Source: Saccharothrix australiensis
Lineage (GTDB): Bacteria; Actinomycetota; Actinomycetes; Mycobacteriales; Pseudonocardiaceae
Length of the DNA stretch: 64,000 nt
Assembly: GCF_003634935.1 (NCBI RefSeq)
Contig: NZ_RBXO01000001.1
Location: 1,327,501 to 1,391,500, forward strand
Direction of reading: 5' to 3'
Shown here piece after piece: positions 16,364 to 25,082 of this stretch. The notes beneath the pieces were generated by a model, which saw only the letters and a list, made by a program, of their open reading frames with translations, was not told the origin of the DNA and did not search any database. Within the stretch, counting starts at the first letter, position 1. The number at the start of each line of letters is the position of its first letter. The position numbers were made by a program, and so were the translations under genes.

Positions 16364-18427
16364 ATGCAGCCCATGGACGGGCTGCTGGAGGGACTGGACC
16401 CGGAACAGCGCGCCGCGGTCGAAGCGCCGCGTGGCCCGGTCTGCGTGCTCGCGGGCGCCGGCACGGGCAAGACCCGGACGATCACCCACCGCATCGCCTA
16501 CCTGGTGCAACGCGGCCACGTCGCCGCCGGCCAGGTGCTCGCCGTGACGTTCACGGCGCGGGCCGCGGGTGAGATGCGGACGCGGCTGCGGGCGCTGGGC
16601 GTGGCCGGCGCGCAGGCCCGCACGTTCCACGCCGCGTCGCTGCGGCAGCTCCGCTACTTCTGGCCGCGGGTCGTGGGCGGCCCCCAGTGGGACCTGATCG
16701 ACCGCAACAAGCTCCGGTTCGTCGCGCAGGCCGCCAACCGGGTCGGGCTGTCCACCGAGTCGGACTCGCTGCGGGACCTCGCGAGCGAGATCGAGTGGGC
16801 CAAGGCGTCGCTCGTCGCGCCCGACGAGTACCCGGTCGCCGCCGGTCGGGCGCACCGCGACACGCCCGCGCCCGCCGAGCAGGTCGTGCGGGTCTACCAG
16901 ACCTACGAGCAGCTCAAGAACGAGGCGCAGCTGCTCGACTTCGACGACCTCCTGCTGCACACCGCCGCCGCGCTGGAGGAGCACACCGACGTCGCCGAGG
17001 AGTTCCGCGACCGCTACCGGTGCTTCGTGGTGGACGAGTACCAGGACGTCACCCCGTTGCAGCAGCGAGTGCTCGACGCGTGGCTGGGCACGCGCGACGA
17101 CCTGACCGTGGTCGGCGACGCGAACCAGACCATCTACTCCTTCGCGGGCGCCTCGCCGCGCCCGCTGCTGGACTTCCCCCGCCGGTTCCCGCACGCCGCC
17201 GTGGTGCGGCTGGAACGGGACTACCGGTCGACACCGCAGGTCGTCGCGCTGGCCAACGACGTCATCCGGTGGGCGCGGGGACGTCCCGCCGGGTCGCGGC
17301 TGCGGCTGATCGGGCAGCGCCCCGACGGCCCCGCGCCCCGGTTCACCGAGTTCGACGACGAGTCCGCCGAGGCCGCCGCCGTCGCGGGGCGCGTGCGGGC
17401 GCTGCTGGACGAGGGCGTGGCGGCCAGCGAGATCGCCATCCTCTACCGCGTCAACGCCCAGTCCGAGGTGTTCGAGCAGGCGCTGACCGAGTTGGGCATC
17501 CCGTACCAGGTGCGCGGCGGCGAGCGCTTCTTCCACCGCGCCGAGGTGCGCAAGGCGATGGTCGCGCTGCGCTCGGCCGCCGCCCAGCAGCTGCCCGGCG
17601 AACTGCCGAAGGTCGTGCGCGAGGTGCTGACGGGCGTCGGCCTGACCGACGAGCCGCCTGCGGGCGGCGCCGCGCGGGAGCGCTGGGAGTCGCTGCTGGC
17701 CTTGGTCGAGCTGGCCGAGGAACTGGCGGCCACCGTCGAGGGCGCGGACCTGCCGAAGTTCGTCACCGAGCTGGACATGCGCGCCGAGGCGCAGCACCCG
17801 CCGACCGTGGAGGGCGTCACGCTGGCGTCCCTGCACGCGGCGAAGGGCCTGGAGTGGGACGCCGTGTTCCTGGTCGGTCTGGTCGAGGGCACCGTGCCGA
17901 TCCTGCACGCCGACGGCGACGAGGCGGCCATCGAGGAGGAGCGCCGACTGCTGTACGTGGGCGTGACCCGTGCCCGCGAGCACCTGTGGCTGTCGTGGGC
18001 GCTGGCGCGCGCCGCCGGCGGTCGCCGGTACCGCCGGCGCAGCCGGTTCCTCTACGGGCTGATCCCGGACGACCACCCCGCGTCGCGGACCGCCAAGCGG
18101 GAGCCCGTGCAGCGCAGGCCCAAGCCGCTGTGCCGGATCTGCGGCGCGGCCCTGGTCGACGCGCGGGCCGTCAAGCTGAGCCGGTGCGCCGACTGCCCGT
18201 CCGACCTCGACGAGGAGCTGCTGGACCGGCTGAGGGCGTGGCGGGCGGGTCGGGCGCGCGAGCTGAAGGTGCCCGCCTACGTCGTGTTCACCGACTCCAC
18301 CCTCGTGGCGATCGCGGAGCAGCGGCCCGAGGACGTCGCCGGCCTGGTCGCGATCGCCGGCATCGGCGCGGCCAAGCTCGATCGCTACGGAGCCGACGTA
18401 CTGGCCCTTGTCCAGGGCAAACGCTGA
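16364..18427 (+). CDS. uvrD2: ATP-dependent 3'-5' DNA helicase UvrD2 with tetracysteine and HRDC domains
   Basis: A 687-residue superfamily 1A helicase involved in DNA repair and replication-associated unwinding. The Walker [11 protein letters not shown] is near residue 32, the [12 protein letters not shown] motif II near residue 224, and [13 protein letters not shown] (motif VI) near residue 526. The C-terminus has the UvrD2-specific zinc-type tetracysteine module (CRIC ... CADC, about residues 590-610) and an HRDC domain with [17 protein letters not shown] near its end. It is next to whiB7, as in Mycobacterium. ATG 16364 is used; ATG 16373 is an alternative. Confidence 0.95.
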   Translation: MQPMDGLLEGLDPEQRAAVEAPRGPVCVLAGAGTGKTRTITHRIAYLVQRGHVAAGQVLAVTFTARAAGEMRTRLRALGVAGAQARTFHAASLRQLRYFWPRVVGGPQWDLIDRNKLRFVAQAANRVGLSTESDSLRDLASEIEWAKASLVAPDEYPVAAGRAHRDTPAPAEQVVRVYQTYEQLKNEAQLLDFDDLLLHTAAALEEHTDVAEEFRDRYRCFVVDEYQDVTPLQQRVLDAWLGTRDDLTVVGDANQTIYSFAGASPRPLLDFPRRFPHAAVVRLERDYRSTPQVVALANDVIRWARGRPAGSRLRLIGQRPDGPAPRFTEFDDESAEAAAVAGRVRALLDEGVAASEIAILYRVNAQSEVFEQALTELGIPYQVRGGERFFHRAEVRKAMVALRSAAAQQLPGELPKVVREVLTGVGLTDEPPAGGAARERWESLLALVELAEELAATVEGADLPKFVTELDMRAEAQHPPTVEGVTLASLHAAKGLEWDAVFLVGLVEGTVPILHADGDEAAIEEERRLLYVGVTRAREHLWLSWALARAAGGRRYRRRSRFLYGLIPDDHPASRTAKREPVQRRPKPLCRICGAALVDARAVKLSRCADCPSDLDEELLDRLRAWRAGRARELKVPAYVVFTDSTLVAIAEQRPEDVAGLVAIAGIGAAKLDRYGADVLALVQGKR

Positions 18428-18454
18428 AACTTCACACGATCCACAGGTATTTGG

Positions 18455-18493
18455 AAAAACCGGTTGCATCCGCCTGGGACAGGGTCATAACCT
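18455..18493 (+). promoter_or_regulatory. whiB7 promoter with AT-rich WhiB7-responsive element
   Basis: The string aaaaaccggttgcat contains a -35 hexamer (ttgcat, 18464-18469) directly preceded by an A-run and ccgg. After a 16-18-nt spacer comes a -10-like cataacct (18486-18493). An AT-rich patch just upstream of -35 is the known target of the WhiB7 AT-hook/SigA complex, so this is the expected autoregulated promoter. The match is by eye. Confidence 0.65.
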
Positions 18494-18574
18494 GCTGAGG
18501 CCGGGCGCGGAGCGCCCGCTGGGGATCTTGATAGAGCGTTGCTTCGAGACGAGCCACCCGAGGAGGTGACCGGT

Positions 18575-18799
18575 GTGAAGACTTTCATGGGCTTCCAGAC
18601 GCGCGGTCACCTCATGACCGGTGTTCAGGCTGCGTCCGGCACCGCTCGTGTCGTGGGGGACCAGTCTGCCCGCGATCGCCGTGGCGTCTCGAACCGAGGC
18701 GTCGAGCGAGTGCCGTCCGTCCAGGCGCGGGCCACCTACGCGCTCACCGTTGTCCCGACTCAGCACGTTGTGCCGTCCGCGCAGGAGCGAAGTACCTGA
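18575..18799 (+). CDS. Upstream ORF in the whiB7 leader
   Basis: A 74-residue open frame starting at GTG 18575 with a strong ribosome binding site (gaggaggtgac) 5 nt before it. It ends 25 nt before the attenuator hairpin. The peptide has no recognisable domain and is rich in Val, Arg, Thr and Ser. In mycobacteria and Streptomyces the whiB7/wblC leader contains a uORF whose slowed translation prevents terminator formation. Position, length and the following terminator fit that scheme, so the act of translation rather than the peptide is probably what matters. Confidence 0.65.
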   Translation: MKTFMGFQTRGHLMTGVQAASGTARVVGDQSARDRRGVSNRGVERVPSVQARATYALTVVPTQHVVPSAQERST

Positions 18800-18823
18800 C
18801 CCACCCGTCAGGAAACTGAGGCT

Positions 18824-18870
18824 CACGAAGGCCGCGGACCCGTAACCGGATCCGCGGCCTTCGTGTTTGT
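18824..18870 (+). promoter_or_regulatory. Intrinsic attenuator before whiB7
   Basis: A perfect 15-bp stem, cacgaaggccgcgga / tccgcggccttcgtg, with a 12-nt loop is followed by tttgttcg. It lies between the uORF stop and the whiB7 start (58 nt further on). It should stop transcription unless ribosomes stall on the leader, for example under ribosome-targeting antibiotics. This is the established logic for whiB7/wblC control, inferred here from layout. Confidence 0.75.
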
Positions 18871-18928
18871 TCGACCCGTTTTGAGCAGGACAAACCCCAT
18901 CGCAAGACCTGTGACAGGAGTCCACCTG

Positions 18929-19327
18929 ATGTTGTCCGCGACCGTCCCGATAGCGGGGACGTTGCCCACCGAGTCCGACCTCGCCGGAGCCGGCGTCGCA
19001 TCCCTGATCGACACCGCGCCCGACGCAGGCTTGGAACTCCCTTGCCGCACCAACAACCCCGACCTCTGGTTCGCCGACGCACCGGCCGAGCTGGAGGAGG
19101 CGAAGAAGTTCTGCGCCACCTGCCCGGTGATCGCGGAGTGCCTGGCGGGCGCGCTCGCCCGGCACGAGCCCTGGGGGGTCTGGGGTGGCGAGATCTTCGA
19201 GCGCGGAGCCGTGATCGCGCGCAAGCGTCCCCGTGGACGCCCGCGCAAGGACGCGGCACCCGTTGTTCCCGCGGCGCCTGCCGCGACCGTTGTCCGGGGG
19301 GCTAACGACCAGGAGGCCGCCGCGTGA
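18929..19327 (+). CDS. whiB7: WhiB7-type transcriptional regulator
   Basis: A 132-residue iron-sulfur WhiB protein. The four cluster cysteines are visible: one in LPCRTNNPDLWF, then CATC and the Cys in VIAECLAG (C-x2-C-x5-C). They are followed by the GVWGG turn (near residue 89) and a C-terminal AT-hook KRPRGRPRK (near residue 105), which distinguishes WhiB7 from other WhiB proteins. WhiB7 binds SigA and activates intrinsic antibiotic-resistance genes. ATG 18929 has an acaggag site at the right distance. The gene lies next to uvrD2 and near the ABC1 kinase gene, as in Mycobacterium. Confidence 0.93.
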   Translation: MLSATVPIAGTLPTESDLAGAGVASLIDTAPDAGLELPCRTNNPDLWFADAPAELEEAKKFCATCPVIAECLAGALARHEPWGVWGGEIFERGAVIARKRPRGRPRKDAAPVVPAAPAATVVRGANDQEAAA

Positions 19328-19548
19328 CCACGTACCGCACCACCACCGACGACACGCTGATCATCGAAGTGAACCCGCGAGGTAACCCCTTGTTGCTCGA
19401 AGAAAACCTGGCCAGATCCCGAATGCATGACGCGGAGGTATTCGCCCGACAGCAACGCGTGGCCCACCGGCTCGCCGTCGCCCGCAGATGGCGTCGGCTG
19501 GCCGGTTGGGCCGAGCGCAGGGCTCGGCTGAAGGCGTGGGCGCTCTGA
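19324..19548 (+). CDS. Small arginine-rich protein coupled to whiB7
   Basis: A 74-residue protein whose GTG start overlaps the whiB7 stop by 4 nt, so it is translationally coupled. The N-terminal 30 residues (TLIIEVNPRGNPLLLEENL) look beta-like; the C-terminal half is helical and Arg/Ala-rich. No known motif. The coupling implies co-induction with whiB7; any role in the antibiotic response is a guess. The following 293 nt (19549-19841) are GC-rich with short inverted repeats and no gene. Confidence 0.65.
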   Translation: MTTYRTTTDDTLIIEVNPRGNPLLLEENLARSRMHDAEVFARQQRVAHRLAVARRWRRLAGWAERRARLKAWAL

Positions 19549-19841
19549 CGCTCGCCGCCTGACGGGCGACCTCTGAGGGGGAGACCTCCGACAGGAGACC
19601 CCTGCGACGAGCCCTGACGACGAGCCCCGACCCAAGCCCTGACGACCGCGGACCCGAGGTCCGCGCGCACCGGCACCCGCGGCCTGACGAACGACCTGGC
19701 ACCGACCGCGGACCGAAGGCGCGCACCCTGGCACCCGCGGCGTGCAGGCCCTTGGCGTCGACCGCGGCGAACCCGGCCCGCCCTCCGCTCGGAGCGAAAT
19801 TCGAGCGGAGGGCGGGCTGACTCCTCGGTACGGTCTGTCCT

Positions 19842-20735
19842 GTGGCCGCTCACACTCATGACGGGATCGACTGGACGACACGCCTGGCCGCACTGCGGCG
19901 AGCCGACGAACTCGACGCGGAGAACCTGCGCGTGATCGCGCGCAGACTCGTCCGCCCACTGCCGGACAACCCGACCGTGGTCGACATCGGCTCCGGCGCG
20001 GGCGGCATGAGCGTCGCGCTCGTGGAAGCCCTGACCGCCCGCGGCGGCGGCACGATCGTCGTCGTCGACGCCGTGCCCGAACTCCTCGACGCCGCCGCGT
20101 CCGCCGCCCGAGCAGCCGCGACCTACGAGCCGGACGCCACCACCCCGACCGTCCACGTGCGGCCGGTGCTCGCCGACCTGGCCACCGAACACCCCGCCGA
20201 CATCGCCGGCGGCGCGCACCTCGTATGGGCGGCGCGCGTCGTCCACCACCTGCCCGACCAGCGCGAGGCCGTGACCCGCCTGACCGCGGCCCTCGCCCCC
20301 GGCGGCTGGCTGGCCCTCGGCGAAGGCGGCCTGGAGAGCCGGTTCCTGCCGTGGGACATCGGCATCGGCGAACCCGGCCTCCAGGACCGACTCGCCCACG
20401 CCCGCGCGGAGTGGTTCGTGCGGATGCGCGAGTCGATGCCCGGCTCGGCCCGCCTGCCCGTCGGCTGGAACCTCGTCCTGGCCGAAGCCGGCCTGCTCGA
20501 CGTGACCGCGTTCAGCTACCTCGTCGACCACCCCGCGCCCGCCAAGCAGGCCGTGCGCGAGTCGGCCGTGGAGCACCTGACGTGGCTGGCCGAAGCCGGC
20601 GGCCCCCGCCTGCACGCGAGCGACCGCCGCACCGTGGCCCGCCTCCTCGACCCGCAGGACCCGGCGTACGTCGGGCTGCGGGACGACGTGTTCATGCTCG
20701 CCGCGGGCACCGTGCACCTGGGACGCAAGCCGTGA
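19842..20735 (+). CDS. Class I SAM-dependent methyltransferase
   Basis: A 297-residue methyltransferase. The SAM-binding motif I is VVDIGSGAGGMSVALVEAL near residues 46-64. An acidic residue ends strand 2 (VVVDAVPELLD), and the post-motif WAARVVHHLPDQREAV near residues 129-144 is typical of small-molecule methyltransferases. The substrate is not predictable. It is a single transcription unit; the GTG start is the first in the frame downstream of a stop. Confidence 0.85.
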   Translation: MAAHTHDGIDWTTRLAALRRADELDAENLRVIARRLVRPLPDNPTVVDIGSGAGGMSVALVEALTARGGGTIVVVDAVPELLDAAASAARAAATYEPDATTPTVHVRPVLADLATEHPADIAGGAHLVWAARVVHHLPDQREAVTRLTAALAPGGWLALGEGGLESRFLPWDIGIGEPGLQDRLAHARAEWFVRMRESMPGSARLPVGWNLVLAEAGLLDVTAFSYLVDHPAPAKQAVRESAVEHLTWLAEAGGPRLHASDRRTVARLLDPQDPAYVGLRDDVFMLAAGTVHLGRKP

Positions 20736-20943
20736 CACCTGCGGGTCACGACCACATGTCCGTGGGCGCGAACTGCGGCGACCTGCACCGTGCCAGCCGA
20801 AAGCTGAACCGTGAGCACGGGGGTCGTGAGCCTGCGGACCGTAGCCGTTGGCCCGTGGGCCGGTCAGCGGTGGCGGACCCAGGGTCTGTCGGCCTTGATG
20901 TCCGTGGCGCGCGAGCCGTGACGCACCTCGGGTGCGACGAGCC

Positions 20944-21117
20944 GTGACCGGAACCTGCGCCCGTTGCGGCAGAGCCCGCGAATCGGTCACCGACCCCGCC
21001 CTCCTGCTGGCGTGGGTGCGGGAGCGGGAGGACGGCACCGACCGCTGGTTGTGCCACGAGTGCGCGCGGGCACACGTGCGGGACATCGAAGGCAAGCTGC
21101 CCACCGACTACTGGTGA
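20944..21117 (+). CDS. Small zinc-ribbon-like protein
   Basis: A 57-residue protein with two cysteine pairs, CARCGRA near residue 5 and LCHECARAH near residue 38, the arrangement of a treble-clef or ribbon zinc site. The C-terminus ends LPTDYW. No larger domain. GTG 20944 is taken as start, with GTG 20932 adding four residues. Function unknown. Similar tiny Cys4 proteins are frequent in actinobacteria. Confidence 0.6.
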   Translation: MTGTCARCGRARESVTDPALLLAWVREREDGTDRWLCHECARAHVRDIEGKLPTDYW

Positions 21118-21308
21118 CGACGCCGATTACTGCCGGCCGGGTGCCACCGGGATTACCTGACTAGGTGACTCCTTTCGTTGTGGGAACTGGCCGGTGCGGA
21201 ACCGGCCGGCGTGGGCATGGCGGGCTGAGCGCCGCCGCGGGGTGGTGGGTGCTCAGCGGCTGCGTGGGCATCGCGTGATCGGACGCGAGCCGATCGGGCG
21301 GGATGTTT

Positions 21309-21450
21309 GCCACCGGGCAGGGGCCGGTGCTGTGCCACCGGGCAGCGCCGGTGGTTCGCCACCGGGCAGCGCCGGTGGTTCGCCACCGGGCAGCGCCGGT
21401 GGTTCGCCACCGGGCAGCGCCGATGGTTTCCGACCGGGCAGCGCCGGTGC
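21309..21450. repeat. 24-bp tandem repeat array
   Basis: About six head-to-tail copies of a 24-nt unit, gccaccgggcagcgccggtg plus gttc, with the central copies identical and the outer ones degenerate. Each unit contains the self-complementary pair ccaccgg/ccggtgg, so the array could form alternating hairpins. It lies at the 3' side of the AbiEi-like gene, in the 347-nt gap 21118-21464 that otherwise shows no gene. There are no spacers, so it is not a CRISPR. Confidence 0.85.
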
Positions 21451-21464
21451 ACGCGGCAGGGCGG

Positions 21465-22031
21465 TCAGGGGAAGGCCGCCTGGTGGTCGAGGGCCAAGCG
21501 GCGCAGGGTGGTCCGGGGTGTGCCGGCTCCCCGTTGGCTCCCGGCGTCGAGTTCGCGCAGCAGGGCCGCGACCGTGCACGCACCCCGCCGGAGCACAGCC
21601 GTGATCATGGCCTGCTGACGCCGCGGGTGCGCCTCGTTGCGCACGGCGTCCAGCACCGCCCGCTCGGGTGGCGCGAGCGGCAGGCCGTCCTTCACCACCG
21701 CCTCCGGCAGGCGCGTGGTGCGCTCCAAGCGCAGGTGGTGGTCACCGGTCTTGCGGCGTGCGGCGGGCTGGAGGAGGTGGATGCGGGGCGGCAGCGGCAG
21801 GTCCGGGAAGCCCTGCTCGCGCAGGGCGTCCACCCCGGTCAGCACGGCCTCCGGGCCGGCGTAGGTCAGGGCGGCCCGCACGCGTTGCGCCCTGGTCGGA
21901 GGGCCGGCGCTGAGCAGCAGCACACCCGGCAGGATGCGCTGCCACGGCCCGCCGGGGCGGCAGCGCAGGGCGATGGCGTAGCGGGGGACGCCCGCGGCTT
22001 CCAGGTCGGTGGTCTTGATCACTCGGGTCAT
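21465..22031 (-). CDS. AbiEi-like (type IV antitoxin N-terminal domain) protein
   Basis: A 188-residue protein. Its first 60 residues (PRYAIALRCRPGGPWQRILP, GPPTRAQRVRAALTYAGPEA) match the winged-helix N-terminal region widely annotated as AbiEi-like antitoxin or DUF559-associated domain in actinobacteria. The rest (VVKDGLPLAPPERAVLDAVR) is the usual C-terminal part, without a nuclease motif that I can see. No AbiEii-type nucleotidyltransferase toxin is adjacent, so a toxin-antitoxin role is unlikely. The stop lies just beside the 24-bp repeat array. Confidence 0.65.
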   Translation of the reverse strand: MTRVIKTTDLEAAGVPRYAIALRCRPGGPWQRILPGVLLLSAGPPTRAQRVRAALTYAGPEAVLTGVDALREQGFPDLPLPPRIHLLQPAARRKTGDHHLRLERTTRLPEAVVKDGLPLAPPERAVLDAVRNEAHPRRQQAMITAVLRRGACTVAALLRELDAGSQRGAGTPRTTLRRLALDHQAAFP

Positions 22032-22187
22032 GGGGTGATCTTCGGCCGGGGCGGGGGTGGGGCGCGAGGGGCGGATCGGGATCTGTGGACAACTCGGTGG
22101 CTGTGGACAACTCCAGCACCGAACGACTCCAGCAACCGGACGACGAGCAACGGACGACGAGCAGCGGGCGGCTCGGTCATGGGCCGC

Positions 22188-23498
22188 TCAGTCGTCGAAC
22201 CCCGGCTGCCACCGGGCGACGATGGCGCGGGCGGGCACGTTCGCGTCCAGTTGGCACAGGATGCCCGTCGCGCCCAGCGTCACCCGGTGGATCAGCAGGT
22301 ACTGCGGCGGCAGGTTCAGCGAGCGTCCCGTCTGCGAGTCCGGGCTGCGCAGGTCGCCGACCCGCTCCGCCTGCTGCTGGAGCCACCGCCGCGTGAAGTG
22401 GAACGTCTCCGCCCGCAGCGGCTCCACGAACGGCGCCAGGTAGTTGAGGACGTCCTGCTCGTGCAGCTCCGTACCCGGCCGGATGAAGTGCTCCGACCGC
22501 AGCAGCTCCACCAGGTCGCGCGAGCGGCCGTCCAGCGCCAGCCTCGTCATCAGCCCCAGCGTCCTCGGCAGGCCGTCGGGCAGCCGCGCGACCGCCCCGA
22601 AGTCGAGCACGCGCAACCGGCCGTCCGCGCCCAGCATGAAGTTGCCGGGGTGCGGGTCGGCGTGCAGCAGCCCCGACCGCCTCGGCGCGGAGAAGTGGAA
22701 CTCCGACAGGAGCCGACCCGCCAGGTCACGCTCCTCGCGTTCACCTGAACGAATGATGCCGGACAGCGGTTTGCCGTCCGTCCACTCCGTCACCATCACC
22801 TTCGGCGCGCTGGCCACCACGCGCGGCACCAGGACCTGCTCGTCGCCCTCGAACGCCTTCGCGAACGCCCGCTGGTTGTCCGCCTCGGTCCGGTAGTCCA
22901 ACTCCTCCAGGTACCGGTCCCGCAGCTCCTCCAGCAGCGGTTTCACCTCGGTGCCCGGCATGATCGCCTGGAGCAGCCTGCTGAACCGCAGCAGCTGCTT
23001 CAGGTCGGCCTGAAGCGCCTCGTCCGCGCCGGGGTACTGCACCTTCACGGCCACGTCGCGGCCGTCGTGCCACACCGCGCGGTGCACCTGCCCGATCGAG
23101 GCGGACGCCGCGGGCGCGTCGTCGAACGACGCGAACCGCTTCACCCACCCCGACCCGAGCTGCTCGGCCAGCACCCGGTGCGTGGTGCGCGCGGGCATGG
23201 GCGGCGCGGCCGCCTGGAGCTTGGTCAACGCCTCGCGGTACGGCTCGGCCAGCTCGTCCGGCACCGCGGCCTCGAACACGCTCAGGGCCTGCCCGAACTT
23301 CATCGCGCCGCCCTTGAGCTGCCCCAGCACCGCGAACACCTGCTCCGCGGTCTTGGCCGACACCTCGGCGCTGACCTCTTCCGAACTGCGACCTGCCAGC
23401 CGCTTGCCCCAGCCGCCGACGACCCGGCCGGCCACGCCGATGGGCAGGCTGGCCAGCTTGGCGGTGCGCTGCACGGCCTTGCGCGGGATCTCGCTCAC
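22188..23498 (-). CDS. ABC1/UbiB family atypical kinase
   Basis: A 436-residue member of the AarF/ABC1/UbiB family. The family-specific KxGQ motif is seen in GGAMKFGQALSVFE near residues 70-83, the Ala-rich loop in APAASASIGQVHRA near residue 145, the lysine in VAVKVQYPG, and the catalytic HADPHPGNF plus LDFGAV near residues 287-310. In mycobacteria the homologue beside whiB7 (Rv3197) is linked to macrolide tolerance, and the location here agrees. The start is GTG 23498, since the frame upstream is not conserved. Single-gene unit on the minus strand. Confidence 0.9.
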   Translation of the reverse strand: MSEIPRKAVQRTAKLASLPIGVAGRVVGGWGKRLAGRSSEEVSAEVSAKTAEQVFAVLGQLKGGAMKFGQALSVFEAAVPDELAEPYREALTKLQAAAPPMPARTTHRVLAEQLGSGWVKRFASFDDAPAASASIGQVHRAVWHDGRDVAVKVQYPGADEALQADLKQLLRFSRLLQAIMPGTEVKPLLEELRDRYLEELDYRTEADNQRAFAKAFEGDEQVLVPRVVASAPKVMVTEWTDGKPLSGIIRSGEREERDLAGRLLSEFHFSAPRRSGLLHADPHPGNFMLGADGRLRVLDFGAVARLPDGLPRTLGLMTRLALDGRSRDLVELLRSEHFIRPGTELHEQDVLNYLAPFVEPLRAETFHFTRRWLQQQAERVGDLRSPDSQTGRSLNLPPQYLLIHRVTLGATGILCQLDANVPARAIVARWQPGFDD

Positions 23499-23583
23499 CC
23501 GAAGATTCTCCCCCCGCCGGAACGACGCGGTCGCAATGGTTGACGCCTCTCCCGAACCTACACAGCACTGGCTGAGGACCCAC

Positions 23584-24597
23584 TCACGCGAGGGAGCGGC
23601 ATTCACAGCGGGGGTGCACCGGCGCGATCCGGTGCTCGACCAGCCCCGAGTACGCGTCCACCTCCAGGGTCGCGTCCCACGTCGGCGGTCGGGTGCGGGC
23701 CGCCCGGTGGTCCAGCGCGAGCAGCGCCTGGCCGGTCGCGAGCCCGGCCGTGGCCGTGACGGTCGCCAGGTCGGCCTGCTGGGGCTGGTCGACCAACTGC
23801 GCGGCGAGCACGGGCCAGCCCCGGTCGGCGTCGGTCCGGTGCAGGTCGGCGCACCTCAGGCAGCTGCTCCGACCAGGCACGACGAGCGGCCCGACCACGC
23901 CGAGGCCCTCGCCCGCCCGCACGGCCAGGTGCGGCGTGCCCTCCAGCAGCAGCGTCCGCAGCAGCTCCGGCGGCGGCACCAGCGCGTCGGCGAGCACCAC
24001 GAGGTCGGGCGCCCGCACGCTGGTCGCCGTGCGCACGGTGCTCGACACCCGCCGCAACGCCTCGGCGGCGGCCTCGGCCCGGTTCCGCCCCACGTCGGCG
24101 TCGAGGTAACCCGAACCGGTGTCCTCCGGGTTCACCCGACCGCGCGCGACCACCCGGACGTGGCCCACGCCGGCGGCGGCCAGGTGGGTCGCGACGGCGA
24201 CGGTGAGCCGCCCGTCGCCGTGGACGACGACCGACCGGGCCGCGCGGGTGTCCGCCAGGTGGGGCGCCGGCCGGCCGGTGCGCAGCGCCCAGGTGGTGGT
24301 CTCGGGTGTCAGCCGGCCGTGCGGGGGCGGGACGGTCTCCTCGACCAGCCCGGCGTCGGCCAGGCCGTGCAGCAGCCGCACCAGCTCGGCGGCCTGGTCA
24401 CCGTGGTCGGCGAGCTGTTCGCGCAGCTCGGGGACGGTGTGCCGACCGGACAGGTCGAGCAGTGCGCGGTCCATCGGCGACGGGACGTCCTCGATCAGCA
24501 GCGAGTGCCGGGAATCGGTGCCGATCTGCACGGCGTCGGCGCGGCGGCGCAGGACCGGCAGGCCCGGCAGCACGCGGGGGCGGTGGGGCAGGTTCAC
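23584..24597 (-). CDS. ThiF-like protein related to TOMM leader-peptide-binding/cyclodehydratase partner proteins
   Basis: A 337-residue protein. An N-terminal winged-helix-like segment (residues 1-95) resembles a peptide-clamp (RRE) domain. It is followed by a ThiF/E1-like Rossmann region (SVVVHGDGRLTVAVATHLAA, near residues 122-141). A pair of structural zinc cysteines, CLRCADLH near residue 236, is matched by HPRCECRSLA at the very C-terminus. No precursor peptide or YcaO protein is encoded nearby, so it is probably the conserved orphan type found at this locus in mycobacteria (Rv3196-like), of unknown function. Confidence 0.75.
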   Translation of the reverse strand: MNLPHRPRVLPGLPVLRRRADAVQIGTDSRHSLLIEDVPSPMDRALLDLSGRHTVPELREQLADHGDQAAELVRLLHGLADAGLVEETVPPPHGRLTPETTTWALRTGRPAPHLADTRAARSVVVHGDGRLTVAVATHLAAAGVGHVRVVARGRVNPEDTGSGYLDADVGRNRAEAAAEALRRVSSTVRTATSVRAPDLVVLADALVPPPELLRTLLLEGTPHLAVRAGEGLGVVGPLVVPGRSSCLRCADLHRTDADRGWPVLAAQLVDQPQQADLATVTATAGLATGQALLALDHRAARTRPPTWDATLEVDAYSGLVEHRIAPVHPRCECRSLA

Positions 24598-24722
24598 GTC
24601 GTGCAGCGTGCCGGTACCCCCGGCCCGGGGCGAAATGGCCGTCCACAGATGGGGGACTTGTCCACAGACAGGCCGCCGGGCCCTTGACAGGTGGCCGGGC
24701 GGGCACCCGGCCACCCGCTCGT

Positions 24723-24878
24723 TCAGACCTTCGCCTTGCCGAGTATCCGGGTCACCGTGGTACCGCAGACCGGGCACTTGCCCTTGGCCATCCTGCGGTT
24801 GTTGCTCTCGTGCACCTCGCCCGTGAAGTCTCGCTTCTCACGGCACTTGACGCAGTAGCCGTTATAGGTCTCGGCCAC
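24723..24878 (-). CDS. DUF5679 zinc-ribbon protein
   Basis: A 51-residue protein consisting of two Cys-x2-Cys knuckles, GYCVKCREKRDF near residue 7 and GKCPVCGTTVTRIL near residue 33, with basic residues between them. This is the widespread actinobacterial DUF5679 family (zinc ribbon, function unknown). GTG 24878 is the start. Divergent from the metallopeptidase gene at 25083. Confidence 0.85.
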   Translation of the reverse strand: MAETYNGYCVKCREKRDFTGEVHESNNRRMAKGKCPVCGTTVTRILGKAKV

Positions 24879-25082
24879 GGCTTCCTCCCTTGTTTCGGGA
24901 GTGCGGAGCGATGTGCGCCACACTCGGGGGCTGCGCAGCACGCTACCTGGGCGGACGCGCAACCGCTGCACGTCGTGCTCAGCGTGTCCAGCCGTCGTTC
25001 GGGCGAATCTGCTGGGCCGTCCACCCACGCACCGCCGCTTGGCCGCCGCGAATTGTCGGTGCGGGGCTTTACCGTGAACGCC

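Noticed and set aside
21309..21450. Possible CRISPR array
   Set aside because: Units are directly adjacent with no spacers and there are no cas genes.
21465..22031. AbiE toxin-antitoxin system
   Set aside because: Only the AbiEi-like domain is found; neither neighbour is an AbiEii nucleotidyltransferase.
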